A DNA stretch of 64,000 bases from Labilibaculum sp041595635 (GTDB lineage: Bacteria; Bacteroidota; Bacteroidia; Bacteroidales; Marinifilaceae). The notes below the pieces were generated by a model. It was given only the letters and a program-made list of their open reading frames with translations. It had not been told where the DNA came from and made no database searches. Of the stretch, positions 1 through 8,682 are shown in pieces. The position numbers and the translations under genes were made by a program. Location: NCBI RefSeq assembly GCF_041595635.1, contig NZ_JBFHJW010000002.1, forward strand, positions 62,001 to 126,000. Direction: 5' to 3'. How positions within the stretch are numbered: position 1 is the stretch's first letter; each line of letters begins with the position of its first letter.

Positions 1-171
1 CCCTTCTATATTAGCAGCATATTCGTTGTATACTGTAACATTCGACTTCGTTGCAGATTCTACAGGGAAAGGCATTGGACCTTGCGCTGCTTGCTGATGT
101 TGTGAATTATTGCAAGAAGATAATGCGAGTATGCTAAGTATCATACTTGCTAAAATGAAATTTCTTTTCAT
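1..171 (-). CDS. RND efflux membrane-fusion lipoprotein, N-terminus only (cut by window edge)
   Basis: Reading leftward from the ATG at 171, 57 codons stay open to the window edge. The protein begins with a lipoprotein signal: a basic start, a hydrophobic stretch, then a lipobox ending SSC at about residue 20. A Q-rich linker and a segment reading PFPVESA...VYNEYAANIEG follow. That last segment resembles the first beta-strands of AcrA/MexA-type periplasmic adaptor proteins, which link an inner-membrane RND pump to a TolC channel. It lies 113 bases downstream of the GbsR-type regulator on the same strand, so the two probably form an operon continuing beyond the window. Only the N-terminus is visible, so the substrate cannot be judged. 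Confidence 0.75.
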   Translation of the reverse strand, partial: MKRNFILASMILSILALSSCNNSQHQQAAQGPMPFPVESATKSNVTVYNEYAANIEG

Positions 172-284
172 GATCAAAATAAATGTATTTATTATTGTGT
201 ATAGTTTTTTTAGTTTATAACAAACAAATATTTGTGTGTTTGAATATTCTGCTTTGCTGCAAGAATTAGTATAGCTTGCTTTTT

Positions 285-821
285 TTAAGGAACAAGTGAA
301 CATTTCCCTTTTATCTCATCGCGAAGCTGTTCTAAAATTGAGACTGTATTTGATAAATAATCTAAATAGGGATTCTCCTGATTACCTTCATATTGTTCTT
401 CCTTTTCATTCGTAAGTTCATGGGTTAACTTCTGATGATCCAATATTTGCGTAACCAAGGTATGCTCTGTTTTGTAATCTGTAATTTTCTCTTCTATTCG
501 AGCCAAAAATCCACTCGGAGATAAGGTATAGTACTTCTTACGATCGCCAGGTTTGGTGTGATATACAATCATATTCGATTTAGTGAGATTTTGCAGATTG
601 GTCGAGATTGTACTTTTACTCGCGCTTAAAAAATGAACTAAATCGTCAAATGTCACTCCTTTTTCTTTATTCATGAAAAGAGTCGCGAATATTCTACCAC
701 CAATAGGAGAAAGATTTTCCTGCTTCTCCATAAATAGGCCAAATCGTTCTACCAATATTTTTTTTTGTTCTTCTAATTGAGTCAGATTCATCATTTCCAT
801 AAATTTTTCCGCAACAAACAT
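285..821 (-). CDS. GbsR/MarR-type winged-helix transcriptional regulator
   Basis: This 178-residue protein has the GbsR-like pattern: LEEQKKILVERFGLF, then LSPIGGRIFATLF, a helix-turn-helix around residues 55-85 (DLVHFLSASKSTISTNLQNL) and a wing with PGDRKKYYTL. The C-terminal half is helical and probably dimerises. Such proteins are DNA-binding repressors, often of neighbouring transport genes. It precedes an efflux adaptor gene on the same strand, so it probably controls that operon and itself. The start is uncertain. Met1 at 821 is only 4 bases from a perfect palindrome (826-849), whereas Met10 or Met11 (near 794-791) sits just before the family-like LTQLEEQ and leaves room for a leader. 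The internal start is the better biological choice. Confidence 0.8.
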   Translation of the reverse strand: MFVAEKFMEMMNLTQLEEQKKILVERFGLFMEKQENLSPIGGRIFATLFMNKEKGVTFDDLVHFLSASKSTISTNLQNLTKSNMIVYHTKPGDRKKYYTLSPSGFLARIEEKITDYKTEHTLVTQILDHQKLTHELTNEKEEQYEGNQENPYLDYLSNTVSILEQLRDEIKGKCSLVP

Positions 822-825
822 ACGA

Positions 826-849
826 TTAGTTCGGTTTAAACCGAACTAA
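826..849. promoter_or_regulatory. Perfect 24-bp palindrome, probable operator of the GbsR-type regulator
   Basis: The half-site TTAGTTCGGTTT is followed directly by its exact reverse complement. It lies immediately upstream of the regulator gene. On the minus strand a TTTG about 17 bases before TAGTTCGG could place the core promoter on top of it. The position fits autorepression; this is inferred, as no binding data exist here. Confidence 0.6.
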
Positions 850-924
850 AAAATGTTAAAAATTGCAAACTTTTTTGTGCAAACGATAGAGGAGGGAAGT
901 TTCTAAACTAAATGGACTAAAGTC

Positions 925-1653
925 TTATTTTTTAAGAAATTTATTGATAAGATCCATGAATGATTGTCGATACATTTGACCGATAGGAATTTTTTGATTG
1001 TCAATTTCAACCTGATTGCCTTCGATAGAATCAATTCGTTTTAAAGAAATAATGAAAGATCGATGAACTCGGATGAATTGATCTTGAGGTAGTAATTCTT
1101 CCATTTTTTTAACGGTTAGCTTACTTACTAAGGTTTTAGTTTCAGTATGCATTTTAATGTAGTCGCCCAAGCCTTCTATGTATTTAATATCCTCAAAGTT
1201 GAGCTTAATTGTTTTTTTATCAGATTTAATAAAAATAAAGTTTTCGGTAGTTTTATTTTCTTCTCCAGGAAGGGCAGCAGGCGTTTTATCAGTTATTTGT
1301 AATTTTTCTTCAATTTTTGAAATTGCTTTAATAAAACGAGGGAAAGGAATGGGTTTGTGAAGGTAATCAATTACATCAAGATCGTAAGCATCAACTGCAT
1401 ATTCACGATAAGCTGTTGTAATAACCACTATGGGTGGATTTTTTAGGTTTTCCAAAAAATTTAATCCACTAAGCTTAGGCATGTTAATATCCAGAAACAT
1501 CGCATCAATAGAATGGCTTCCGAGCACTTCCATGGCTTCCAGAGCATTTTTGCACGATTTCACTAAATTAATATGAGGCAAATCCTGAATGTATTTCTCA
1601 AGAACTTTTCTAGCGTGAATTTCATCGTCTACAATTATGCAATTTATTTTCAT
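925..1653 (-). CDS. LytTR-family response regulator
   Basis: The 242-residue protein has a receiver domain (about 1-120) with acidic residues D9/D10, the phospho-acceptor D55 in FLDINMP, a threonine in VITTAYREYA and a lysine in LHKPIPF. A LytTR DNA-binding domain follows (about 135-240), with FIFIKSDKKTIKLNFEDIKYIEG and the conserved FIRVHRSFIISLKRI. LytTR proteins usually bind direct repeats. Its ATG overlaps the stop of the upstream histidine kinase by 4 bases, indicating co-translation as a two-component pair. The divergent RND operon starting at 2930 is the obvious candidate target. Confidence 0.93.
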   Translation of the reverse strand: MKINCIIVDDEIHARKVLEKYIQDLPHINLVKSCKNALEAMEVLGSHSIDAMFLDINMPKLSGLNFLENLKNPPIVVITTAYREYAVDAYDLDVIDYLHKPIPFPRFIKAISKIEEKLQITDKTPAALPGEENKTTENFIFIKSDKKTIKLNFEDIKYIEGLGDYIKMHTETKTLVSKLTVKKMEELLPQDQFIRVHRSFIISLKRIDSIEGNQVEIDNQKIPIGQMYRQSFMDLINKFLKK

Positions 1654-2735
1654 ACGGACAGACTTAGTTGTGTTGTGTACTGATTTTCGGTTTGAGTGAT
1701 TCTAAAGGTATGCTGTTTTGGAAACAACAGTTGCAAACGCTTTTTCACATTTTCAATACCCAAACCATTGTGTTTACTATTCATGTATTTTTCCGATACA
1801 GGATCCAAAGGATTATTAATTTCCATTTCTATTGAATGTTCCGCTATTTTCATGCTAATTCGGATTTCTGATGTTTCTTGTTTTTCAGAAATTCCATGTT
1901 TAAATGCATTCTCTATTAAGGGAATAAATAGAAGAGGCGGAATTTTATGTCCTGGATCTTCTCCTTTTATCTGCAAATTAATTTTCGCTACATCTTCTAC
2001 TCGAACGGCTTCTAATTCAATATAATTTTTAATAAAATGAATTTCTTTTTCAAGTCTGACCCTTTCATCTTTACATTCGTAAAGCATATAGCTGAGCAGT
2101 TGTGAAAGTTTTAATATCATTTCCGGTGTTTTTACGGAATCGTACAAACTCATTGAATAAATATTATTCAATGTATTGAATAGAAAATGAGGGTTGACCT
2201 GAGCTTTTAATACACTCAATTCGGCAGCCAACTGTTCTTGTGCATTTGCCGTATATTTAAGGTTTTCATCTTTTAAAGCAATCCATTCCTTAACAAAATG
2301 GAAAAGTGAACTCGATAAAACAAAAATATTTGTTTTAAAAGTATTCATCATCATTATTTTCCAAAGACCCAAGTCGGTGAATCGTTTGAATCCAGCTTCT
2401 GGATATTTATAAAGAATAAAGCTCAAAGTACTAATAGTAGCTACTTCAACAAAAATAATGCTTAGAATATATTTGCTATAATTTCCAGTATTCCAATATT
2501 TGGGTATTAAAACACGAAGGTTAAGATAAACTAAAAAAATAATAAAAAAGAGGCTTATTCCTTCCAATAAGAGCTCTTTAGGAATAAGTTTTGCATCTAA
2601 ATTTGCAAAACGCCCGGATTCTAAAAGAAGGAAAACAGTCCAAAAGGAGAAATGTTGTATCCATCTAACAGAAAAGATTTGATGTAGTCTCTCTTGTAAA
2701 TTCATGTAATTATTGTTTATGATGCAAACAAACAA
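1650..2735 (-). CDS. LytS-type sensor histidine kinase
   Basis: This 361-residue protein has about four N-terminal membrane segments (roughly 30-45, 56-76, 88-109 and 128-147). The His_kinase signature VNPHFLFNTLNNIYS carries the phospho-acceptor H183. A C-terminal HATPase region shows LLFIPLIENAFKHGI and NGLGIENVKKRLQLLF. It belongs to the LytS/YehU class common in Bacteroidota, which signals to LytTR regulators. Met11 (about 2705) is as likely a start as Met1, because the first ten residues look like extension. The ligand is unknown; there is no large extracellular domain, so the sensor may be the membrane part itself. Confidence 0.92.
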   Translation of the reverse strand: MFVCIINNNYMNLQERLHQIFSVRWIQHFSFWTVFLLLESGRFANLDAKLIPKELLLEGISLFFIIFLVYLNLRVLIPKYWNTGNYSKYILSIIFVEVATISTLSFILYKYPEAGFKRFTDLGLWKIMMMNTFKTNIFVLSSSLFHFVKEWIALKDENLKYTANAQEQLAAELSVLKAQVNPHFLFNTLNNIYSMSLYDSVKTPEMILKLSQLLSYMLYECKDERVRLEKEIHFIKNYIELEAVRVEDVAKINLQIKGEDPGHKIPPLLFIPLIENAFKHGISEKQETSEIRISMKIAEHSIEMEINNPLDPVSEKYMNSKHNGLGIENVKKRLQLLFPKQHTFRITQTENQYTTQLSLSV

Positions 2736-2786
2736 AAAATACTTATTTGGAATACAATATTTTCGATAAATAGGTGAGCATTATCT

Positions 2787-2815
2787 GTAAACACTTGTCT
2801 TTTTTTGTGTAAACA
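2787..2815. promoter_or_regulatory. Direct repeat GTAAACA with 22-bp period, candidate LytTR binding site
   Basis: GTAAACA occurs at 2787-2793 and again at 2809-2815, two helical turns apart. Both copies lie in the 194-base region between the kinase gene (leftward) and the fusion-protein gene (rightward). LytTR regulators typically bind direct repeats on one DNA face with this kind of spacing. The match is by eye and the link to this regulator is inferred. Confidence 0.4.
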
Positions 2816-2929
2816 AAGATAACTACAATTTCTCTTATCATATCGACAAAGAAAGCTTGTTCATCGATAAAATTTATTTTTTATTTTCTGAGAGCTTACT
2901 ATTGCAAGGATTTTAAAAATTGAAAGCTC

Positions 2930-4039
2930 ATGTTGAAAAGAAAAAGTATCCTTTTAGGAATTCTTGTAATTATTGCAACAACAGTACTTGCATTTGTATT
3001 TGCAGGAATGAAAAAGGCACCCCAGGAAAGGGAGTTAGTAGCCAAGGAAATAATTGTTCCTGTTCAAACTATAAAAAACGGTAAGATAGATTTAGAGCTT
3101 TCAGTAGTAGGAAATTTGGAAGCCCGCGATAAAGTTGATGTATATACCGAGGTGACTGGAATTTTAATGCCTTCCCCAAAACAATTTTTGGAGGGAGTAC
3201 GATTTTCAGGAGGTGAAACTCTTCTGTCTCTTAATGATGAAGAATTCAGGTCTGAAGTATTATCGTTACGTAGTAGTTTTATGAATGAAATCGCAACAAT
3301 TTTGCCTGATTTGAAGTTTGATTATCCTGAAAGTTATGCAACATGGGAAAACTATTTAAAAGAATTTGATGTTGAAAAGGAACTAGCTCCCATACCGGCA
3401 GCACAAAATGAAAAGGAAAAGTATTATTTGGCCGGGAAAGATATCTATACCGATTATTACACCATAAAAAGTCAAGAGAAAGAACTTTCTAAATATCAAA
3501 TTGTTGCTCCATTTTCAGGTGAAGTAATTGAATCGGATATTAAAGCAGGAACATTGGTAATTGCTGGTCAAAAATTAGGAGAGTTTGCCAATACGAATGC
3601 TTACGATTTAGTTGTAGGTGTCGACTTAAATAACCTTTCGGGAATTAAAAAGGGAAATAAAGTAACTCTTTACTCAGAATCTACTAATGGAAAATGGTCG
3701 GGAGTTGTTCGCAGAATTAGTAATAAGGTTGATGATGAAACACAAATGGTAGATGTGTACATCGCCGTTACAGGCAACGATTTAAAGGAGGGTATGTTTC
3801 TAAGTGCTGACATACAGCTTTTAAAAGAAGTTGTTGGGGTAGAAATTCCTCGAAAGTTACTTGTGAATTCTGAATATGTTTATACTGTAACTGATGGAAT
3901 TGTTAACCAACAAAAAGTTGTTATAGTTCAAAAGAAAACAGATTCGGTAATTCTAGAGGGTTTAGAAGATAACGCATTACTTGTTTTGAAAACTACAGGA
4001 ATGCATAAAGGTATTTCGGTAACAACCCGCGAACAGTAA
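2930..4039 (+). CDS. RND efflux periplasmic adaptor (HlyD/AcrA-like membrane-fusion protein)
   Basis: The 369-residue protein has an N-terminal membrane anchor (about 7-26) rather than a lipobox. A barrel/lipoyl half follows (SVVGNLEARDKVDVYTEVTG), then a short helical hairpin with an insert around 100-170. The second lipoyl half reads YQIVAPFSGEVIESDIKAGTLVIAGQKLGEF and is followed by beta-barrel and membrane-proximal parts. It would link the RND pump encoded 59 bases downstream to the TolC protein after that. A TActATTG element near 2897-2904 is a weak promoter candidate. Substrate is unknown. Divergence from the LytS/LytTR genes suggests control by that system. Confidence 0.9.
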   Translation: MLKRKSILLGILVIIATTVLAFVFAGMKKAPQERELVAKEIIVPVQTIKNGKIDLELSVVGNLEARDKVDVYTEVTGILMPSPKQFLEGVRFSGGETLLSLNDEEFRSEVLSLRSSFMNEIATILPDLKFDYPESYATWENYLKEFDVEKELAPIPAAQNEKEKYYLAGKDIYTDYYTIKSQEKELSKYQIVAPFSGEVIESDIKAGTLVIAGQKLGEFANTNAYDLVVGVDLNNLSGIKKGNKVTLYSESTNGKWSGVVRRISNKVDDETQMVDVYIAVTGNDLKEGMFLSADIQLLKEVVGVEIPRKLLVNSEYVYTVTDGIVNQQKVVIVQKKTDSVILEGLEDNALLVLKTTGMHKGISVTTREQ

Positions 4040-4098
4040 ATTGAACGATTCTATTCGAATAGTTAGATTCGTTTGGTAACCATTAGAAATAAAAGGAA

Positions 4099-7000
4099 AT
4101 GAGATCATTAATAAATTATTTTGTAAAATACCCTTTTGCGGGGAATCTTCTGGCAGGAGTATTTGTTTTACTGGGAATTTTTGGATTGTATTCGCTAAAT
4201 TCTTCGGTAATGCCACAAATTGATCCAGGAATGCTTACCATTACAGCTTCTTATCCTGGAGCTTCACCCGAGGAGGTGGAAAAAGGTGTTGCGCTAAAAA
4301 TAGAAGACAACCTAAAAGGAATTAGCGGAGTAGAGAAGGTTACTTCATCATCTACTGAGAGTGCATGTTCTATTATGGTAGATTTAGAATCAGGATACGA
4401 TCCCAATGTTGCCCTACAGGATGTGAAAAATGCGGTGGATGGAATTAGTTCATTTCCAGCTGATGTAGAGAATATTAGTGTGGCTAAAAGTGAATTTACG
4501 ATTCTAGCCACTTCTATGGCCTTAAGTGGTGATATTGATTTAAAGGATTTGAAAACCTATGCACGCGCAATCGAAAATGATTTACGTGCAATTAATGGTA
4601 TTTCACAAGTCGATTTGTATGGTTTCCCCGATGAAGAAATAGAAGTGAGCGTTAACGAGGATGCACTAAAAGCATACAATATCAGCATCGATGAGATTTA
4701 CTCAGCTGTGGCTGCTGCAAATATCGAGCAAACAGGAGGAACGATTCGCGGAGAGAACGAAGAGTTAAAAATCCGTGTTCGTGAGAAGCAATATTATGCC
4801 GAAGGTTTTAAAGATATTGTAGTTCGATCACAGGAAAATGGAGGGACTGTTTATCTAAGCGATTTGGCTGTTGTAAACGACAAGTGGGACGAAGAGCCGA
4901 ATCGGATTTATATCAATGGAAATCCTGCCGTTAAAATATCCATTACACAAACTTCTCGTGAGGATATTCTTTTTATATCCGAAACCATAAATGATTACGC
5001 TTCAAAATACAACAAGGAACACGATGTGGTGAAGTTAGATGTGCTTCAGGATAATTCTTCCTCAATAAAAGTAATGCAAAATATTTTAGCCAATAATGGA
5101 ATCGTAGGTTTCTTGCTGGTTTTACTGTTTTTGTCTCTTTTCCTAAATCATCGTCTCTCTTTTTGGGTTGCTATTGGTATTCCCATTTCGTTTATGGGAA
5201 TGTTCATGATCGCAGGAATGTACGGACTTACACTAAACAGAATTTCTTTGTTTGGGATGATTATCGTTATTGGTATTTTGGTGGATGATGGAATTGTTAT
5301 CTGTGAAAATATATTTCAGCACTACGAAAAAGGGAAATCGGCTCTGCAAGCAGGTATTGATGGAACCTTAGAAGTAATGCCTGCCGTATTTTCGGCTGTA
5401 CTTACAACTATTGTGGCTTTTACTGCTTTTTTCTTTATTGATGGTGTTATTGGTGAGTTTTTTGTAGAACTGGCTTTCGTGGTGATTTTTGCCTTGGTTT
5501 TTTCTTTGGTTGAAGCATTCCTAATTTTACCGGCTCACGTAGTACATTCGAAAGCGCTTCGGGCGGATAAAAAAGAATCTAAAATTGAGAAAATATCATT
5601 AAAGGCTGTTACCTATTTAAGAAGATGGACCTACGAACCTTTAATTCGATTTTGCTTGAATAACAAATTGGTAACCGTTGGTTTTACAATTGGGTTATTT
5701 GCTATGACCATAGGTGCACTAAGAGGAGGAATTATTCGAACGGGAGATAGTTCGGTTGACAATAATGATTACATAGATGTGGAACTCGAAATGCCCGCTG
5801 GTACACCTGAATCTGAAACCTTACTTTATATGCAGCGAATTGAAGATGCAGCGATTGAAGCAGGAAAAGATTTTCAGAATAAAAGTCTGACAGGTGAACC
5901 TGTGCTTATAAGTACCGAACTAAATATTACTGCCTCGAATGTAGGAACCTTAACGGTGTACCTGTTGGGAACACAGAAAAGAGATTTTTTATCTACAGAA
6001 TACAGTAATCTGATAAGAGATAAGGTGGGTGAAATTCCACAAGCACAACTACTTAGCTATACGCAGGAGAGTCATTTTGGAAAAGCTGTTTCTGTATCTT
6101 TGCAGAGTAGTAACCTGGAGGATCTGTATCTGGCAAAAAATGAATTCAAACAAAGACTCTCTAAAATGGAAGGCTTGATGAATGTCCAGGATAACGATGA
6201 ACTTGGAATGCGCGAAGTGAAATTGAAGCTAAAGAAGAGTGCTTATAAGTTGGGTTTAACCATGAGTAGTCTTTCAAGCCAGGTTAGAGCAGGTTTTTAT
6301 GGGAAAGAAGTACAGCGTTTGCAAAGAGGAATTGATGTGGTGAAAGTGTGGGTTCGCTACCCGAAAAATGAACGTTCGTCAATTGGTAATCTTGAAAATA
6401 TGAGAATCAGAACCGATGATGGAGGAGAGTTTTACCTAAAAGATGTTGCTGATCTAATTTATCAAAGAAATTTGGTTCAAATCAACCATTTAGACGGGCA
6501 GAGAGAAATTACTGTAGAAGCAGATGCCGCCAACGAAACAGTGAATATGTCAGTAATTAACAGCGAAATTTCAGACCATATTTTACCCGAGTTAAAAGCT
6601 AAATATGCAGGTTTACGATTCCGTTACGGAGGTCATGAAGAGAATCTGCAAAAAGCAAAAGACTCTGGAATTCTAATTGCTCCAGTTATTCTGGTACTTC
6701 TATTTGCTATTGTGATTTTTACTTTTCGATCCTTTTCGCAGACTTTACTTATTTTCACTCTGGTCCCTCTTGGATTTATTGGTGTAGGTTGGGGACATTG
6801 GATTCATAATACTGCTTTAGATATGCCATCGTATTTGGGAATGGTTGCTCTGATGGGGGTCATGGTGAACGATTCAATTGTTCTCATTAGTACATTTAAT
6901 GATCAATTGAGGACGGGTAAAGATTTTATGATTGCCATTTACGATGCTTGTGTTTCCCGATTCAGACCCATCGTTTTAACTTCGCTAACAACAATTGTAG

Positions 7001-7227
7001 GTATTGCGCCATTAATTGTTTCCAATCAACCCGAAGCCAAAATGGTAATTCCTATGGCTATTTCAATGGCTTATGGATTAGCTCTGGCTACTTTCTTGAA
7101 TTTGTTACTATTGCCTATTTTATTGGTAAGCGTAAATTCTTTAAAATGCAAATTTAAATGGTTGATTTCGGGAGTTATGCCATCAAGAGAGAGTGTAGAA
7201 ACAGCCGTTAAAGAACTCGATAAATAG
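4099..7227 (+). CDS. RND-family efflux permease (AcrB-like)
   Basis: This 1042-residue protein is full length for an RND pump. It starts with a membrane helix and the porter motif ASYPGASPEEVEKGV, and has two groups of membrane segments (about 330-500 and 855-1020) separated by periplasmic domains. The transmembrane-4 proton-relay pair is seen as Asp396-Asp397 in GILVDDGIVICEN. The double aspartate fits hydrophobe/amphiphile-type pumps better than the heavy-metal group. It lies between its adaptor and TolC genes, forming a complete tripartite system. The second-half repeat (GMVALMGVMVNDSIVLIS) is intact and no frameshift is visible. Confidence 0.95.
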   Translation: MRSLINYFVKYPFAGNLLAGVFVLLGIFGLYSLNSSVMPQIDPGMLTITASYPGASPEEVEKGVALKIEDNLKGISGVEKVTSSSTESACSIMVDLESGYDPNVALQDVKNAVDGISSFPADVENISVAKSEFTILATSMALSGDIDLKDLKTYARAIENDLRAINGISQVDLYGFPDEEIEVSVNEDALKAYNISIDEIYSAVAAANIEQTGGTIRGENEELKIRVREKQYYAEGFKDIVVRSQENGGTVYLSDLAVVNDKWDEEPNRIYINGNPAVKISITQTSREDILFISETINDYASKYNKEHDVVKLDVLQDNSSSIKVMQNILANNGIVGFLLVLLFLSLFLNHRLSFWVAIGIPISFMGMFMIAGMYGLTLNRISLFGMIIVIGILVDDGIVICENIFQHYEKGKSALQAGIDGTLEVMPAVFSAVLTTIVAFTAFFFIDGVIGEFFVELAFVVIFALVFSLVEAFLILPAHVVHSKALRADKKESKIEKISLKAVTYLRRWTYEPLIRFCLNNKLVTVGFTIGLFAMTIGALRGGIIRTGDSSVDNNDYIDVELEMPAGTPESETLLYMQRIEDAAIEAGKDFQNKSLTGEPVLISTELNITASNVGTLTVYLLGTQKRDFLSTEYSNLIRDKVGEIPQAQLLSYTQESHFGKAVSVSLQSSNLEDLYLAKNEFKQRLSKMEGLMNVQDNDELGMREVKLKLKKSAYKLGLTMSSLSSQVRAGFYGKEVQRLQRGIDVVKVWVRYPKNERSSIGNLENMRIRTDDGGEFYLKDVADLIYQRNLVQINHLDGQREITVEADAANETVNMSVINSEISDHILPELKAKYAGLRFRYGGHEENLQKAKDSGILIAPVILVLLFAIVIFTFRSFSQTLLIFTLVPLGFIGVGWGHWIHNTALDMPSYLGMVALMGVMVNDSIVLISTFNDQLRTGKDFMIAIYDACVSRFRPIVLTSLTTIVGIAPLIVSNQPEAKMVIPMAISMAYGLALATFLNLLLLPILLVSVNSLKCKFKWLISGVMPSRESVETAVKELDK

Positions 7228-7259
7228 TGATATATTTTAGATAAAAAGAGATACCGATA

Positions 7260-8510
7260 ATGAAGAATCGAATAATCATATTAACTGCCATTTTTTTCAC
7301 ATTTATTGCCGAAGTAGTGGCTCAGGATGCTCTAACGCTAGAGTCTTCCATTGAAATTGCATTGCAGAATAATTTAGATATAAAAGTTGCAAAAAACGAT
7401 GCGCAAACAAGTGTGAACAGTGCAACCAAAGGGAATGCTGGACTATTGCCAAGCCTTAGTGGAACAGCTAATACAGCATATAGTGAACACAGTTCAGATG
7501 AATTTTCCTCTTATGGAACCATGGATTTCTCCTATACTTTATTTGATGGATTTGGTGGTACCTATAGCTATAAAATTTTAAATCTACAGAAAGAACGGGG
7601 TTTATTAACAGCTCGATACAATATCGAGAATACCATTGCTAATGTAATTAACGGATTCTATCAGCTAAGCGAAGACTTTGAAAATGAAGAAGTGGCTAAG
7701 GAGAACTTTTTGATTTCAAAAGAACGCTTACAACGAATCGAAGCTAAGTTTGAGTTTGGTGGTGCTAATTCATTAGACGTGTTAAACTCTAAGGTAGATT
7801 TTAACGAGGATAGTACAAGTTACTTGCAAGCAAAACAAAATTATGAAGAATCGGTTCGTGAAATGAATGTTTTATTGGGACGAAGTGCCGAAACAGAAAT
7901 CCAACTGATTCTTGATGCTTCTGATTTTGAGGTTTTCGAATTAGATGAACTCAAGAAAAAAGCATTGGTTGAAAATGCTGATTACTTAATTCAGGCAAAT
8001 CAATTGCGTGAAGATGAATTATCAGTAAAGAAAGCAAAGAAAAGCCAGTTACCGTCTGTCGATTTATCTTCATCCTATTACTATTACGATAAGGATATTT
8101 CAGGGACCAATTCGAAAGGAATGCTAACCGGACAACTAGGAATTAGCTATACGATTTTTGATGGAAAAACGAAAAAGCTTGAAATTGCAAATGCGAAAAT
8201 TGAAAAACTTAATTCAGAGTTGGAATATCAGAATAAAATGTTGGAACTCGAAAGAGATATTGTAAATGCCTATGCAAACTATACTTATAATTTAAAGATG
8301 TTGTCTTTGCAGGAAGATGCTCTGGAGGCTGCAACTCTCAATTTTAAACAATCTAAAGAGTACTATCAACTTGGGCAGCTCACTTCTACAGAATTTCGTG
8401 AAGCTCAGCAGAATTTGTTGGAAGCTCAATATAACAAATCCGCAGCTCGTTACGATGCCAAAGAATCGGAAGTGAGTATTAAACAAATTAGTGGCATGCT
8501 ACTACAATAA
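7260..8510 (+). CDS. TolC-family outer-membrane efflux channel
   Basis: The 416-residue protein begins with a cleavable signal (hydrophobic to about residue 20, VVAQDA) and has two outer-membrane-efflux repeats. Repeat one opens with LTLESSIEIALQNNLDIKVAKND and repeat two lies after about residue 215. Long periplasmic coiled-coil helices and short beta segments (MDFSYTLFDGFGGTYSYK and GQLGISYTIFDGKTKK) are visible, as expected for a TolC trimer. It follows the pump gene by 32 bases and a strong terminator follows it, so it closes the operon. Length is slightly short compared with E. coli TolC but usual for Bacteroidota. Confidence 0.93.
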   Translation: MKNRIIILTAIFFTFIAEVVAQDALTLESSIEIALQNNLDIKVAKNDAQTSVNSATKGNAGLLPSLSGTANTAYSEHSSDEFSSYGTMDFSYTLFDGFGGTYSYKILNLQKERGLLTARYNIENTIANVINGFYQLSEDFENEEVAKENFLISKERLQRIEAKFEFGGANSLDVLNSKVDFNEDSTSYLQAKQNYEESVREMNVLLGRSAETEIQLILDASDFEVFELDELKKKALVENADYLIQANQLREDELSVKKAKKSQLPSVDLSSSYYYYDKDISGTNSKGMLTGQLGISYTIFDGKTKKLEIANAKIEKLNSELEYQNKMLELERDIVNAYANYTYNLKMLSLQEDALEAATLNFKQSKEYYQLGQLTSTEFREAQQNLLEAQYNKSAARYDAKESEVSIKQISGMLLQ

Positions 8511-8574
8511 TTATTTTAGCTATATAAAGATCTTGTTTGGTAGATCGAAGTTTTGTAGTGGGAACTTTGATCAC

Positions 8575-8607
8575 ACCGCCCTCCTTTGTGGAAGGCGGTT
8601 TTTTTAT
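8575..8607 (+). terminator. Rho-independent terminator of the first RND operon
   Basis: The stem ACCGCC (8575-8580) pairs with GGCGGT (8594-8599). A short inner TCC/GGA pairing and a run of eight T follow the pattern of an intrinsic terminator, 64 bases after the TolC stop. Confidence 0.85.
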
Positions 8608-8682
8608 TATTAAAAGGTTTTTTGTTCTATTTTCTGTGCAAATGTTTACTTTTACTAGACTGTTAACTAAGAATAGATAAAA

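Noticed and set aside
864..884. TGCAAAC direct repeat near the end of the LytTR gene
   Set aside because: The 14-base period does not match two helical turns and there is no promoter context; likely chance.
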